Shown piece by piece: positions 44,503 to 53,374 of a stretch of DNA of 64,000 nucleotides (the first letter of the stretch is position 1; each line of letters starts with the position of its first letter). Source of the DNA: Gammaproteobacteria bacterium (GTDB taxonomy: Bacteria > Pseudomonadota > Gammaproteobacteria > GCA-001735895). The stretch spans positions 120,332-184,331 of the forward strand of contig JAOTYD010000005.1 of the NCBI GenBank assembly GCA_029862005.1. Reading direction: 5' to 3'. The notes below the pieces were generated by a model that saw nothing but the letters and a program-made list of their open reading frames with translations, did not search any database and had not been told where the DNA came from. Made by a program: the position numbers and the translations under genes.

Positions 44503-45464
44503 TCCAGACCGCCTCCGCAAGATCGTTACTGCTGGCGGTCGCAATCATGTCCGGCGGCAAGTTTCTGTTTGCGATCCAGGATGCCATCATCAAGGAAATG
44601 AGCGGCGCTTACCCGGTTCATCAAATCCTGACCATCAGGGGCCTCGTCGCTGTCCCTTTGCTGCTGGTACTGATTCATTTCACCCACGGTATCGGCCTCC
44701 TGCGGCATCATCATCCCGGCCTCCACCTGGCCCGCGGGGTACTGATGCTGGCAGCGTTTATGAGCTTTTATATCGCTCTCGCCGGTACTTCATTGACGGT
44801 TGCGACGGCATTGTTTTTCACCGCGCCGTTTTTTATCACCTTGCTGTCGATTCCCCTGCTGGGTGAAAAGGTTGGCTTTCGTCGATTCGTAAGCATCACG
44901 ATCGGTTTTGTCGGGGTGCTGATCGTGCTGCGACCCGATACCGAATCCTTTAATTTTTTCAGCCTGTTACCGGTCGTTTCGGCATTTTTTTATGCCTGCT
45001 GCCAACTCATGGTACGGGTCGCCAAAATGACCGATCCACCGGCGGTCATGTCACTGTATGCGAGCGTCGCATTTGTATTGCTGGGCAGTTTCACCGGGTT
45101 GCTGTTATCGGGCATCGAGCCAGCACAGGATGCTGGCGTCAGTGCGCAGTTTCTGCTGCGCGCCTGGTCGATGCCAGGTAGTTTTGACTTATTTTTGCTG
45201 ACGCTGACCGGATTGACCAGCGCGCTGGGTTTCATGTGTACGAGTAGTGCCTATCAGCGTCAACCCGCTTCGCATATTGCACCTTTCGAATACATCATGA
45301 TCGTCTGGGTGACGTTACTGAGTTACCTAATCTGGTCCGACGTCCCGGATTTACCCGGCATTACCGGTATCGCCCTGATCATCGGTTCGGGCATCTATGT
45401 GCTCAGACGCGAGGCAAAAGTGGAGGCAAGGCCGATTGCTTATTCGGGTTTAACCCGTCGATAA
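44499..45464 (+). CDS. DMT superfamily (EamA) transporter
   Basis: This 321-residue membrane protein has two EamA repeats of about five helices each. FAIQDAIIKEMSGAYPVHQI and LGEKVGFRRFVSITIGFVGVLIVLRP are typical. The start is TTG overlapping the ppx stop, or ATG at 44547. Substrate unknown. Confidence 0.8.
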   Translation: MIQTASARSLLLAVAIMSGGKFLFAIQDAIIKEMSGAYPVHQILTIRGLVAVPLLLVLIHFTHGIGLLRHHHPGLHLARGVLMLAAFMSFYIALAGTSLTVATALFFTAPFFITLLSIPLLGEKVGFRRFVSITIGFVGVLIVLRPDTESFNFFSLLPVVSAFFYACCQLMVRVAKMTDPPAVMSLYASVAFVLLGSFTGLLLSGIEPAQDAGVSAQFLLRAWSMPGSFDLFLLTLTGLTSALGFMCTSSAYQRQPASHIAPFEYIMIVWVTLLSYLIWSDVPDLPGITGIALIIGSGIYVLRREAKVEARPIAYSGLTRR

Positions 45465-45624
45465 ACCGCTTCGTAACCTCGATGTCCTGTCGATATGTCG
45501 GTCAGACAACAGTGAATATTATCAATAAGGGCCTTTATGCTGGCTGAAAACAATGCAGCATTTTATGGCCGAATCAATGTACCATTATTCAAGATACCGG
45601 TTTTCACTTAAATGTGGATAATCC

Positions 45625-47259
45625 CTAGATCGGGCAGACCAGGTTACCGAGTTTTTCGGTGAGCTTCATGTTTTCCGAGTAATCAACCGGGCAATCGATC
45701 AGCACCACGGTATCGTCGGCGATCGCCTGTCTCAACGTCGGTAACAAATCATCAGCCGACTCGACGCGATAGCCCGTGGCGCCAAAACTCTCGGCATATT
45801 GGACGAGATCCGGATTGTTGAACTCAATCTGGGTATCTCGACCGAAACGACGGTCCTGGTGCCATTTGATCAAGCCGTACTTACTGTCGTTCCAGACCAG
45901 GATGATAATCGCGGTACCGATGCGCAACGCGGTTTCGATCTCCTGCGAATTCATCAGGAAACCGGCATCACCGGTCACGGTTAATGCAGTCCGGTCAGGA
46001 AAGGCGAGCTTGGCAGCGATGGCACCCGGCAAACCTATGCCCATTGCCGCAAATCCATTGGAAATAATACAGGTATTGGGGCGCTCAGCCTGGTACATGC
46101 GGGCCATCCACATCTTGTGCGCACCGACATCGGAAACCACGATATCTTCCGGATTCAGGGCCTCGCGCAAATCAAGAATGATTCTCTGCGGCACCAGTGG
46201 AAAAGCGTCGTTATCGTTGTGCGCATTGAGTTCCTCGACAATCGTCTCACGCAGGACTTGCGCCTTTGAGTCAGCCTGGGATCTGGCTTCGTTCGCAATT
46301 GCGGTTAACGCTGCGCCGATATCGCCAACCACCCCACACTCGAGAATATAGTGTTCATCGACTTCGGCCGGGCTCATATCGATGTGGATAATTCTGGCTG
46401 ATTTCTCGGCATTCCAAAGGTACGGGTGATATTCGATCATGTCGTAGCCGACACAAACCACGACATCGGCACGGTCGAAACCACAGGCAACATAATCGTG
46501 GGCCTGCAAGCCCACGGTGCCCAGCGACAGTTCATGAGAAAACGGAATGCTGCCCTTGGCCATGAATGTGGTTGCCACGGGAATCTTAAGCTTTTCGGCA
46601 AAACCGACCAGGGCATCGTTCGCATTGGCACGCACGACGCCGTTTCCCGCCATTACGATCGGGTAGCTCGCGTGCGAAATAATCTGCGCCGCCTGGCTGA
46701 TCTTATCGGCCGGCGGCACGGGTGGTTTGGGGCTTTGAACCTTGAGCGGTGTCTTATCTTCAACCTCCATTTCGGCCACGTTTTCCGGAAAGTCGATAAA
46801 ACTGCCGCCCGGTTTTTCGGCCTGGGCCGCCTTGAACGCCTTGCGCACGATTTCGGCGACGATTTCAGGCTCGCGAATCTGCACGCTGTACTTGGAAATC
46901 GGCGCGAACAGATTAACCAGGTCGAGCACCTGGTGACTTTCCTTGTGCATACGCGTGGTCGCGCCCTGGCCTGCGATGCCGATAATGGGAGCACGATCCA
47001 TGTTCGCGTCGGCAAAACCGGTAACCAGATTAGTGGCACCCGGGCCGAGGGTGGAGAGACAGACACCCGCCTTGCCGGTCAGCCGTCCGTAAACGTCGGC
47101 CATGAACGCTGCACCCTGCTCGTGGCGCGTGGTGATAAACCGGATGTTACTGCCGATCATCGAGTCCATGACGTCAAGATTCTCTTCTCCCGGAATACCG
47201 AAAATATACTCGACGCCCTCGTTCTCGAGACAGCGCACAAACAAGTCACTCGCCTTCAT
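45625..47259 (-). CDS. acetolactate synthase-like thiamine-diphosphate enzyme (large subunit)
   Basis: This 544-residue ThDP enzyme condenses pyruvate to acetolactate in related proteins. The catalytic Glu lies in TTRHEQGAAFMADVYGR and the ThDP-Mg motif is GDAGFLMNSQEIETALRIG (GDA in place of GDG) ending in NDSKYG. No small regulatory subunit is nearby, which fits the catabolic AlsS-like class. The upstream FMN glutamate-synthase-like gene ends nine bases before its start, so the two probably act together. Substrate may differ from pyruvate. Confidence 0.82.
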   Translation of the reverse strand: MKASDLFVRCLENEGVEYIFGIPGEENLDVMDSMIGSNIRFITTRHEQGAAFMADVYGRLTGKAGVCLSTLGPGATNLVTGFADANMDRAPIIGIAGQGATTRMHKESHQVLDLVNLFAPISKYSVQIREPEIVAEIVRKAFKAAQAEKPGGSFIDFPENVAEMEVEDKTPLKVQSPKPPVPPADKISQAAQIISHASYPIVMAGNGVVRANANDALVGFAEKLKIPVATTFMAKGSIPFSHELSLGTVGLQAHDYVACGFDRADVVVCVGYDMIEYHPYLWNAEKSARIIHIDMSPAEVDEHYILECGVVGDIGAALTAIANEARSQADSKAQVLRETIVEELNAHNDNDAFPLVPQRIILDLREALNPEDIVVSDVGAHKMWMARMYQAERPNTCIISNGFAAMGIGLPGAIAAKLAFPDRTALTVTGDAGFLMNSQEIETALRIGTAIIILVWNDSKYGLIKWHQDRRFGRDTQIEFNNPDLVQYAESFGATGYRVESADDLLPTLRQAIADDTVVLIDCPVDYSENMKLTEKLGNLVCPI

Positions 47260-47268
47260 AATAACTCC

Positions 47269-48798
47269 TTAAGCTGGTGCCGATTCTACCGAAATTTGAT
47301 CGGGATAAATTTCGTCGAGCGGTACCGATCGCCCGTTATCCTGTACCACACGACAATGGAAACGGCGTAATTGACGCGGTTCGTGCACCCCGCAGGAATG
47401 TGCAATGATACCAACCTCGTGTTCGATTTGATCCTGAAAGCTGGCAACGCGCTGCGCCTTGTTTACCGGATCCAACCCGCGCTGTAACTTGACATCGTGC
47501 GTGGTGATTCCGGTTGGGCAGGTGTTCTTATTGCACTGCAGCGCCTGGATACAGCCCAGCGCAAACATGAAGCCGCGCGCCGAGGTACAGAAATCAGCAC
47601 CCATACAGAGCGCCCAGGCAACTTTTGCCGGGTGCACCAGCTTGCCGGAAGCAATCACCTTGACCCGGTCTCGCAATCCATGCAGGTTCAGCTTGTCAAC
47701 CACCAGCGGTAAACCCTCGCGCAGGGGCAGGCCTACTTCGTCAATCAGTGGCATCGGCGCGGCACCGGTGCCTCCCTCGGCACCGTCAACGGTGATGAAA
47801 TCCGGTGCGCTTTCGATACCGCGCTCTTTAACTTCATCAAACAATTCATCCAACCAGCCACTGGCACCGATCACAGTTTTGAATCCAACCGGTCGGCCGG
47901 TGAGAATCCTGATGTGATTTATCATATTAAGCAGGTCATCGACCGAGTTTATGTCGGGGTGTCGATTCGGGCTGATCGAATCTTCGCCAACTCGAATACC
48001 TCGAATCTCGGCGATCTGCGGGCTGACCTTCGCACCGGGCAGGATGCCACCCTTCCCCGGCTTGGCGCCCTGGCTCAGCTTTATTTCGAACATACGGACT
48101 TGCTCGTGCCTGGCCAGTTCGACCAGCTTTTCATCGCTGAGGTTGCCGTCGAGATCACGCACCCCGTACTTGGCGGTGCCGATCTGTACCACCAGGTCGC
48201 AACCGGGTTCCAGGTGAAAGGGCGATACGCCGCCCTCACCGGTATTCATCCAGCACTGGGTTTTCTTGGCGCCATTGGCGAGTGCGGTAATCGCAGGTGC
48301 CGACAAGGCGCCGTAACTCATCCCTGAAATATTGTAAAGAGAACGCGTCACATAAGGCTTTTTGGCATAAGGGCCGATCGTAACTTCGCCCGGCGGTACT
48401 GCATCGGCACCGAGCGTCGGGAACGCACAGTTAACAAAAATTGTCGTCCCGGCGGGTTTCAAATCCCGGGTCGAACCAAACGCGACCGTGGTGTCGATGT
48501 GCTTGGCCGCACGGTAAACCCAGGAGCGCTCAGCCCGGTTAAACGGCAGCTCTTCCCGATCCATCGAAAAAAAATACTGTCGGAAAAACTCGCCGAGATG
48601 CTCGAAGAAATAGCGAAAGTGACCAACGACCGGGTAGTTGCGTCGAATTGCCTGCTTGGTCTGGGTCACGTCAGCAATATAAATGACAACCAGTGTAATC
48701 AATCCGATGCACACTGCCAGCACGAACAAAGTTGCGACAATGGACAGAAAACCGGACACAAAGTTATTAACAGTGTCACCGACAAAGGGCAATTCCAT
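47269..48798 (-). CDS. FMN-binding glutamate synthase family protein
   Basis: This 509-residue protein has one or two N-terminal membrane helices and a domain like the FMN/[3Fe-4S] synthase core of GltB: SYGALSAPAITALANGAK, GISPNRHPDI-like (EDSISPNRHPDINSV), DFITVDGAEGGTGAAP and the cluster cysteines in CIQALQCNKNTCPTGI. It lacks the amidotransferase domain. Such proteins may be glutamate synthase relatives or methylglutamate-type enzymes. It is followed by the acetolactate-synthase-like gene after nine bases. Confidence 0.82.
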   Translation of the reverse strand: MELPFVGDTVNNFVSGFLSIVATLFVLAVCIGLITLVVIYIADVTQTKQAIRRNYPVVGHFRYFFEHLGEFFRQYFFSMDREELPFNRAERSWVYRAAKHIDTTVAFGSTRDLKPAGTTIFVNCAFPTLGADAVPPGEVTIGPYAKKPYVTRSLYNISGMSYGALSAPAITALANGAKKTQCWMNTGEGGVSPFHLEPGCDLVVQIGTAKYGVRDLDGNLSDEKLVELARHEQVRMFEIKLSQGAKPGKGGILPGAKVSPQIAEIRGIRVGEDSISPNRHPDINSVDDLLNMINHIRILTGRPVGFKTVIGASGWLDELFDEVKERGIESAPDFITVDGAEGGTGAAPMPLIDEVGLPLREGLPLVVDKLNLHGLRDRVKVIASGKLVHPAKVAWALCMGADFCTSARGFMFALGCIQALQCNKNTCPTGITTHDVKLQRGLDPVNKAQRVASFQDQIEHEVGIIAHSCGVHEPRQLRRFHCRVVQDNGRSVPLDEIYPDQISVESAPA

Positions 48799-48959
48799 GG
48801 GGTATCCTCGCAGTTGTTATTAGAATCTTTCGACCCCAATCATAATAAAACATTCAGCGTTTAATCAGAATTTTATCGGCCGCAAATAAACTTCTTTAGT
48901 ACGGACAAAAATGGCACAATCACGCCGCTTAAATTTATCATCCAAGTACAGGAGACATC

Positions 48960-49778
48960 ATGGAAAATATAACAACCTGGATATCCGAAAACGCCTTCGA
49001 CTGGGGCATCAAGATCGGAATTGCGATTGCGATCTTTATCGTCGGTAAGATCGTTGCACGAATATTGAGTAACCTGGTTAAAAAGGCAATGAGTCGAGCC
49101 GGTACCGATGCCATACTGGTTGGCTTTATCGGCAATATCACCTACGCCATATTGCTCATCGCAGTAGTGCTCGCGGCCATCGACTCGCTCGGTGTCAATG
49201 TGACCTCGCTGATGGCGATTGTTGCCGCTGCGGGACTCGCCGTCGGCCTCGCACTCAAGGATTCGCTGGGTAACTTTGCTGCCGGGGTCATGATCATCAT
49301 CTTTCGGCCCTTCAAGATCGGTGATTTTATTACCGCGGGTGGTGCGGCAGGCGTCGTCGATGAAATCGGCCTGTTTGCAACGATGATGCACACGGGCGAT
49401 AACCAGCGTCTCATCGTTCCCAACTCATCGATCATCGGTGGCAACATCGTCAACACCAGCGCGCTACCGACGCGCCGAATCGATCTCGTATTCGGTATCG
49501 GTTACGACGATAACATCGGCCAGGCACGCGACATCATCATGGCGGTGATGGAAGCCGATGAACGCATACTGAAAGATCCCGCTCCCGCGGTTGCGGTCGG
49601 GGAACTGGCTGATTCCAGTGTCAACCTGAATGTGCGCCCGTGGGTTGAATCAGGCGATTACTGGCCGGTTCGAGCCGATCTGCTGGAGGGCATCAAGGTG
49701 AAGTTTGACGAGGCGGGAATCAGTATTCCGTATCCGCAGCAGGATGTTTACATGCACGAAGTTAATGCAGCGAGTTAA
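48960..49778 (+). CDS. mscS: small-conductance mechanosensitive channel MscS
   Basis: This 272-residue channel has three N-terminal helices and the MscS core. The pore helix GLAVGLALKDSLGNFAAGVMII has the characteristic Gly/Ala packing, and FRPFKIGDFI with VPNSSIIGGNIVN forms the beta domain. It opens under membrane tension to relieve osmotic shock. AGGAG lies five bases before the ATG. Confidence 0.9.
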   Translation: MENITTWISENAFDWGIKIGIAIAIFIVGKIVARILSNLVKKAMSRAGTDAILVGFIGNITYAILLIAVVLAAIDSLGVNVTSLMAIVAAAGLAVGLALKDSLGNFAAGVMIIIFRPFKIGDFITAGGAAGVVDEIGLFATMMHTGDNQRLIVPNSSIIGGNIVNTSALPTRRIDLVFGIGYDDNIGQARDIIMAVMEADERILKDPAPAVAVGELADSSVNLNVRPWVESGDYWPVRADLLEGIKVKFDEAGISIPYPQQDVYMHEVNAAS

Positions 49779-49798
49779 GATTTCGCACGCGGCAGTCG

Positions 49799-50668
49799 TC
49801 AGGCTGCCGCTGATTTCAGTTCTACCCCATCGATGGTGATGCGATGCATCAGGCGACGCTCACCGTGATAGTCGTTCAGCGCGCTATGGTGCGTGGCACG
49901 ATTGTCCCAGATTGCCATGGATCCTTTCTGCCACTGGAAACGGCAGGTAAATTCATTGCGGCGGGCATGCGCATACAGGTAATCGAGCAACGGTTGCGAT
50001 TCCTCTTTAGTCCAGTTCTCGAATTTCACGGTAAAGTCACCGTTAACGTAAAGTGCGGGACGACCCGACAGCGGATGCTTAATGATGACAGGATGGATTG
50101 CGTCCTGCGTTGCCGCCCCGGTATTACCGAGCCTGTCGTTGAGATCGTCGGGGTCGGTGTCGATATAGGCAACCTCGCCGAAGGCATGCCGGCTGGAATG
50201 CTCGGCGTTCATCGTCGATAGCATCTGCTTGAGCCCATCGGAAAGGGCATCATAAGCCGCGTACATGCTGGCAAACAGGGTATCGCCACCCACCGATGGA
50301 ACTTCGCGCGCATACAGTATCGATCCCAACGCCGGAATCTGGTCGTAAGAATGATCGGTGTGCCAGCTGGATCCGATATTTGCCTTCTGGTGTGCTTCCT
50401 TACGCACCTCGGCAATGACCGGGTGAGAGTCCACCGCCTGGAAAAAACGATTCACGTTGATCTTGCCCCAGCGCTGCGCGAACTCGATGTGTTGATCGGG
50501 GGTGAGCTGCTGATCACGCAAGAAAATGACGCTATAGTCGATAAATGCCTGGCGAATCTCGGCAAACTGCGCGTCGCTGATGCCTCCCGCTATATCGACT
50601 CCCGAGATAATCCCGCCCAGCGCCGGACTCAGGGGTGAGACTTCGATGGTCTTGTATCTGGCAGTCAT
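49799..50668 (-). CDS. TauD/TfdA family 2-oxoglutarate-dependent dioxygenase
   Basis: This 289-residue dioxygenase has the iron ligands H103 and D105 (SSWHTDHSY) and H261 (NRATHHSALNDY), and the 2-oxoglutarate Arg near RRLMHR at 271-276. Family members oxidise sulfonates, alpha-keto acids or phenoxy compounds. It overlaps the preceding dehydrogenase gene by four bases and ends a minus-strand operon that starts with a DddP-like M24 protein. Confidence 0.85.
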   Translation of the reverse strand: MTARYKTIEVSPLSPALGGIISGVDIAGGISDAQFAEIRQAFIDYSVIFLRDQQLTPDQHIEFAQRWGKINVNRFFQAVDSHPVIAEVRKEAHQKANIGSSWHTDHSYDQIPALGSILYAREVPSVGGDTLFASMYAAYDALSDGLKQMLSTMNAEHSSRHAFGEVAYIDTDPDDLNDRLGNTGAATQDAIHPVIIKHPLSGRPALYVNGDFTVKFENWTKEESQPLLDYLYAHARRNEFTCRFQWQKGSMAIWDNRATHHSALNDYHGERRLMHRITIDGVELKSAAA

Positions 50669-51636
50669 GACTGTGGCTCCTGCCCTGCCCGCGGCATCAC
50701 TTCTGCGCCAACGGCTTCGGGCTCGTGATCGGTAAGATACTCGGGGAAACCGGGGGCACGCAAGTCCTCGTTGCAGGCATCCTCGAGGCGTTTGACCACC
50801 ATCGATGACCAGGCGCGCGGTCCGTACCTGGCGAGCCCATCGCGCATGATTTGCACCGCGAGCGGCGACATTTCGAGCGGTACGCCGAGCTTTTTGCCAA
50901 GATCATCGAACAAAGTCAGGTCCTTGACCTCGTGATCCATCGTGAAATTAATATTGTAACTGCCATTCAGAATCAACTGACCCTCGGTTTCGTGAACAAA
51001 CGAATTACCCGATGAAATTCGGATTGCCTCGTAGGCGATACCGAGATCGATGCCTGCTTTCTTCGCGACCATGAAGGCTTCACCGGTTGAAATCAGCTGC
51101 ACGCCGGCGAGATAGTTGGTTGCCACCTTCAGGATCGAAGCGCTGCCGAGCTCCCCGGTATGCAATATGTTGCGACCGACGGACGTCAACAGAGGTAACA
51201 CCTGGTCAAACGCTTCACGCTTACCTCCGGCAAAGATCGCGATATTGCCGGTGGCGGCGCGATGGCAGCCACCCGATACCGGGCAATCGAGCGGTATCGC
51301 ACCCCTGGCCTCGACCATGGCCCCGAGGCGCCGGACTTCATCAGCATCGGTGGAACTCATTTCCAGCCAGATCTTGCCGGGGCCCATTCCTGCCAGCACA
51401 CCGTGGGATTCTTCCATGACCTCGGCCGACACCGTCGGTGACGGCAGACAGGTAATGACGACGTCGCACTGTTGCGCCATTTGCTGACCCGATTCGCCCC
51501 AATGCGCACCTTGCTGCAGAAGCTCTTGTGCGACATCGTCGTCCACATCGCGCACCACCAGGTCAAAGCCGTTACGCAGCAAGCTGCCGGCAAGCTTCGC
51601 ACCGACGTTACCGAGTCCGATAAATCCAATTTTCAT
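50665..51636 (-). CDS. beta-hydroxyacid dehydrogenase (3-hydroxyisobutyrate dehydrogenase type)
   Basis: This 323-residue enzyme has the N-terminal Rossmann motif GFIGLGNVGAKLA and the catalytic Lys in KVATNYLAGVQ. It would oxidise a 3-hydroxyacid such as 3-hydroxyisobutyrate, 3-hydroxypropionate or tartronate semialdehyde. A GAGGGTG site fixes the ATG at 51636, eight bases after the M24 gene. If the M24 protein acts on DMSP, 3-hydroxypropionate would be a reasonable substrate; this is inference. Confidence 0.85.
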   Translation of the reverse strand: MKIGFIGLGNVGAKLAGSLLRNGFDLVVRDVDDDVAQELLQQGAHWGESGQQMAQQCDVVITCLPSPTVSAEVMEESHGVLAGMGPGKIWLEMSSTDADEVRRLGAMVEARGAIPLDCPVSGGCHRAATGNIAIFAGGKREAFDQVLPLLTSVGRNILHTGELGSASILKVATNYLAGVQLISTGEAFMVAKKAGIDLGIAYEAIRISSGNSFVHETEGQLILNGSYNINFTMDHEVKDLTLFDDLGKKLGVPLEMSPLAVQIMRDGLARYGPRAWSSMVVKRLEDACNEDLRAPGFPEYLTDHEPEAVGAEVMPRAGQEPQS

Positions 51637-51644
51637 TGTCACCC

Positions 51645-52844
51645 TCATAAATAATCCAGTTCGAACGGATAGCCCGATAACACGACCGGGCCATCTGCAC
51701 TGAGCCAGACCGGCTGCTCGAGCTTGACACCTTCTTTACCGCCCAGTTCGCCGGCATAGCACTCGATGCACACCACCATATTCTCCTCGAATATACCGTC
51801 ATAGGCGCCCCACTCTTCGTCTTCGCGGTACCAGATAAACGGGTATTCAACGCCGAGTCCGCAACCGTGCGCCACGTCTGCGTAGCGATTCGGAATGCAT
51901 TCGGGCGGTAACTGGTAACTCATATCCGAGTACTCGAGAAATCCCAATCCGGGTTTCAGCAATTCGGTATTGTGCTGCATCTGCTCGTAGGCCAGGGTGT
52001 AGAGCCGCCGTTGTGCACTCGTCGGGGCCTTATCCCCGACCACCCAGCTGCGCGAAATATCGTTGTAGTAACCCATTGGCCCGATCAGGTCGGTATCGAA
52101 AGCCAGCAAGTCGCCGTTTTCGATTACCCGATCCGAGGTTTCCTGGAACCACGGATTGGTTCTCGGCCCGGTGGTTAATAAACGGGTTTCGGGATATTCG
52201 CCGCCGCGCTGGATGCTACCATCGATGAGCAGGGCCAGCGCCTCGGCCTCGCGCATACCGGGTTCCAGTTTTTCTCGCATCGCCGTAACGCTTTGTTCAC
52301 AAGTTCGCAACGAGCGGCGCAACGCGTCGATTTCATCGAGTGATTTTATTGCCCGCGCCTGCTCCATGATCGATTGCCCATCGATCAGCTCCAGCGACCG
52401 GCGCTGGCTTTCCAGCACCAGCGTCAGGTCGGCGCGATCGATTGCGAGCTTGTTCTCGGTAATCCCTTTTTCCCGCAACAGCGAAATCATCGATTCAGCC
52501 CAGCGCCGGCCCATTTCTGAGGCCCGGTTGCCGACCGCCATAAAATCAGTCGTCAGCGCGGGGCGAATATCTGTTACATAATCCAGCGCCAGGTGCGCAG
52601 AGCTGTTTAGTTCGAATAACACAGATTCACCGCTTGAGAATATCACCGCGTAGCGGCAGATATTATGCATGGTCCAGACCTGCATATTACGCGTACCCGT
52701 GGCATAGCGAATATGCACCGGATCGAACAACACGATCGCCGGGCATTCGGCTTCGATCAATCTTTTCCTGACCTGTTCGACGCGATAGTTCTGTATTCTG
52801 TCCTGCGCATCTGCGTCGACAACCGCTGGGAACTCTAAACCCAT
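51645..52844 (-). CDS. M24 family protein similar to DMSP lyase DddP
   Basis: This 399-residue M24 (Xaa-Pro aminopeptidase fold) protein has six metal ligands D250, D252, D262, H326, E361 and E376. Every one lies 45 residues before the ligand positions I recall for DddP (295, 297, 307, 371, 406, 421), and the segments GPRTNPWF and IRYATGTRNMQVW also resemble it. However, the position of the proposed DddP catalytic Asp (377) is Val332 here (HGCGLGVEYP). So it is DddP-related but may act on another substrate. The start at 52844 is chosen by family length; earlier ATGs add a non-conserved leader. Confidence 0.75.
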   Translation of the reverse strand: MGLEFPAVVDADAQDRIQNYRVEQVRKRLIEAECPAIVLFDPVHIRYATGTRNMQVWTMHNICRYAVIFSSGESVLFELNSSAHLALDYVTDIRPALTTDFMAVGNRASEMGRRWAESMISLLREKGITENKLAIDRADLTLVLESQRRSLELIDGQSIMEQARAIKSLDEIDALRRSLRTCEQSVTAMREKLEPGMREAEALALLIDGSIQRGGEYPETRLLTTGPRTNPWFQETSDRVIENGDLLAFDTDLIGPMGYYNDISRSWVVGDKAPTSAQRRLYTLAYEQMQHNTELLKPGLGFLEYSDMSYQLPPECIPNRYADVAHGCGLGVEYPFIWYREDEEWGAYDGIFEENMVVCIECYAGELGGKEGVKLEQPVWLSADGPVVLSGYPFELDYL

Positions 52845-52983
52845 AATCGAATAAAACCTGAAATGTGAAACATGGAGAATCATACAGGCAGCAGCAAATA
52901 AATCGACATTTTTGGTGGCGGGTGACGAATCCACCGGATCGGCGTATTCTTGTCGCAACAATAACATCGAAGCGGGGTGGGAC

Positions 52984-53367
52984 ATGAACCTGGAGCGGGT
53001 TGTTTTTGGCTTTGTGATTATCCTGGCACTGGCCTTCACCTACGCCTTCGTCATGGGGGACATCGACAATGCCAGCCACCACAACGTCTGGCTGTTGACA
53101 ATTGCAATCCTGATTAACTTGATCGCGACCGGGCTCAAGCTCGGTGATCGCTCCCAGGTCGGCGCGTTGTTGCTAGCGAGTAGCCTCGTGGTCGACCTGT
53201 TGCTGATCGCAGCGCGCGTCATCTGGGTCATCGATGAAAATCAGACCGCGCTCGGTCCAAGCCCCGAGTCCATGGCCAATATCGTGTCGCTGGCCGGCGG
53301 CGCGCTGTTAGCCAGTATCGTCACCGTTGTTATCCTGGTCAGCGATACGCTGATCTCCCGCCGCTAG
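52984..53367 (+). CDS. DUF6394 small membrane protein
   Basis: This 127-residue protein has about four membrane helices. The N-terminus MNLERVVFGFVIILALAF, then GDIDNASHHNVWLL and NLIATGLKLGDRSQVGA, are typical of DUF6394. The ATG at 52984 follows a G-rich site. Seven bases later begins a TrkA-type channel gene, and this pairing suggests DUF6394 is a channel-associated subunit. Function unknown. Confidence 0.8.
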   Translation: MNLERVVFGFVIILALAFTYAFVMGDIDNASHHNVWLLTIAILINLIATGLKLGDRSQVGALLLASSLVVDLLLIAARVIWVIDENQTALGPSPESMANIVSLAGGALLASIVTVVILVSDTLISRR

Positions 53368-53374
53368 CAAATCC

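Noticed and set aside
46426..47370. 314-codon open frame antisense to the acetolactate-synthase-like gene
   Set aside because: It lies wholly opposite a clearly conserved gene, its protein is rich in His, Arg and Asp in the manner of antisense frames in GC-rich codon use, and it shows no domain.
48873..49391. 172-codon antisense frame over the start of mscS
   Set aside because: Shadow of a conserved channel gene; the protein is highly charged with no domain.
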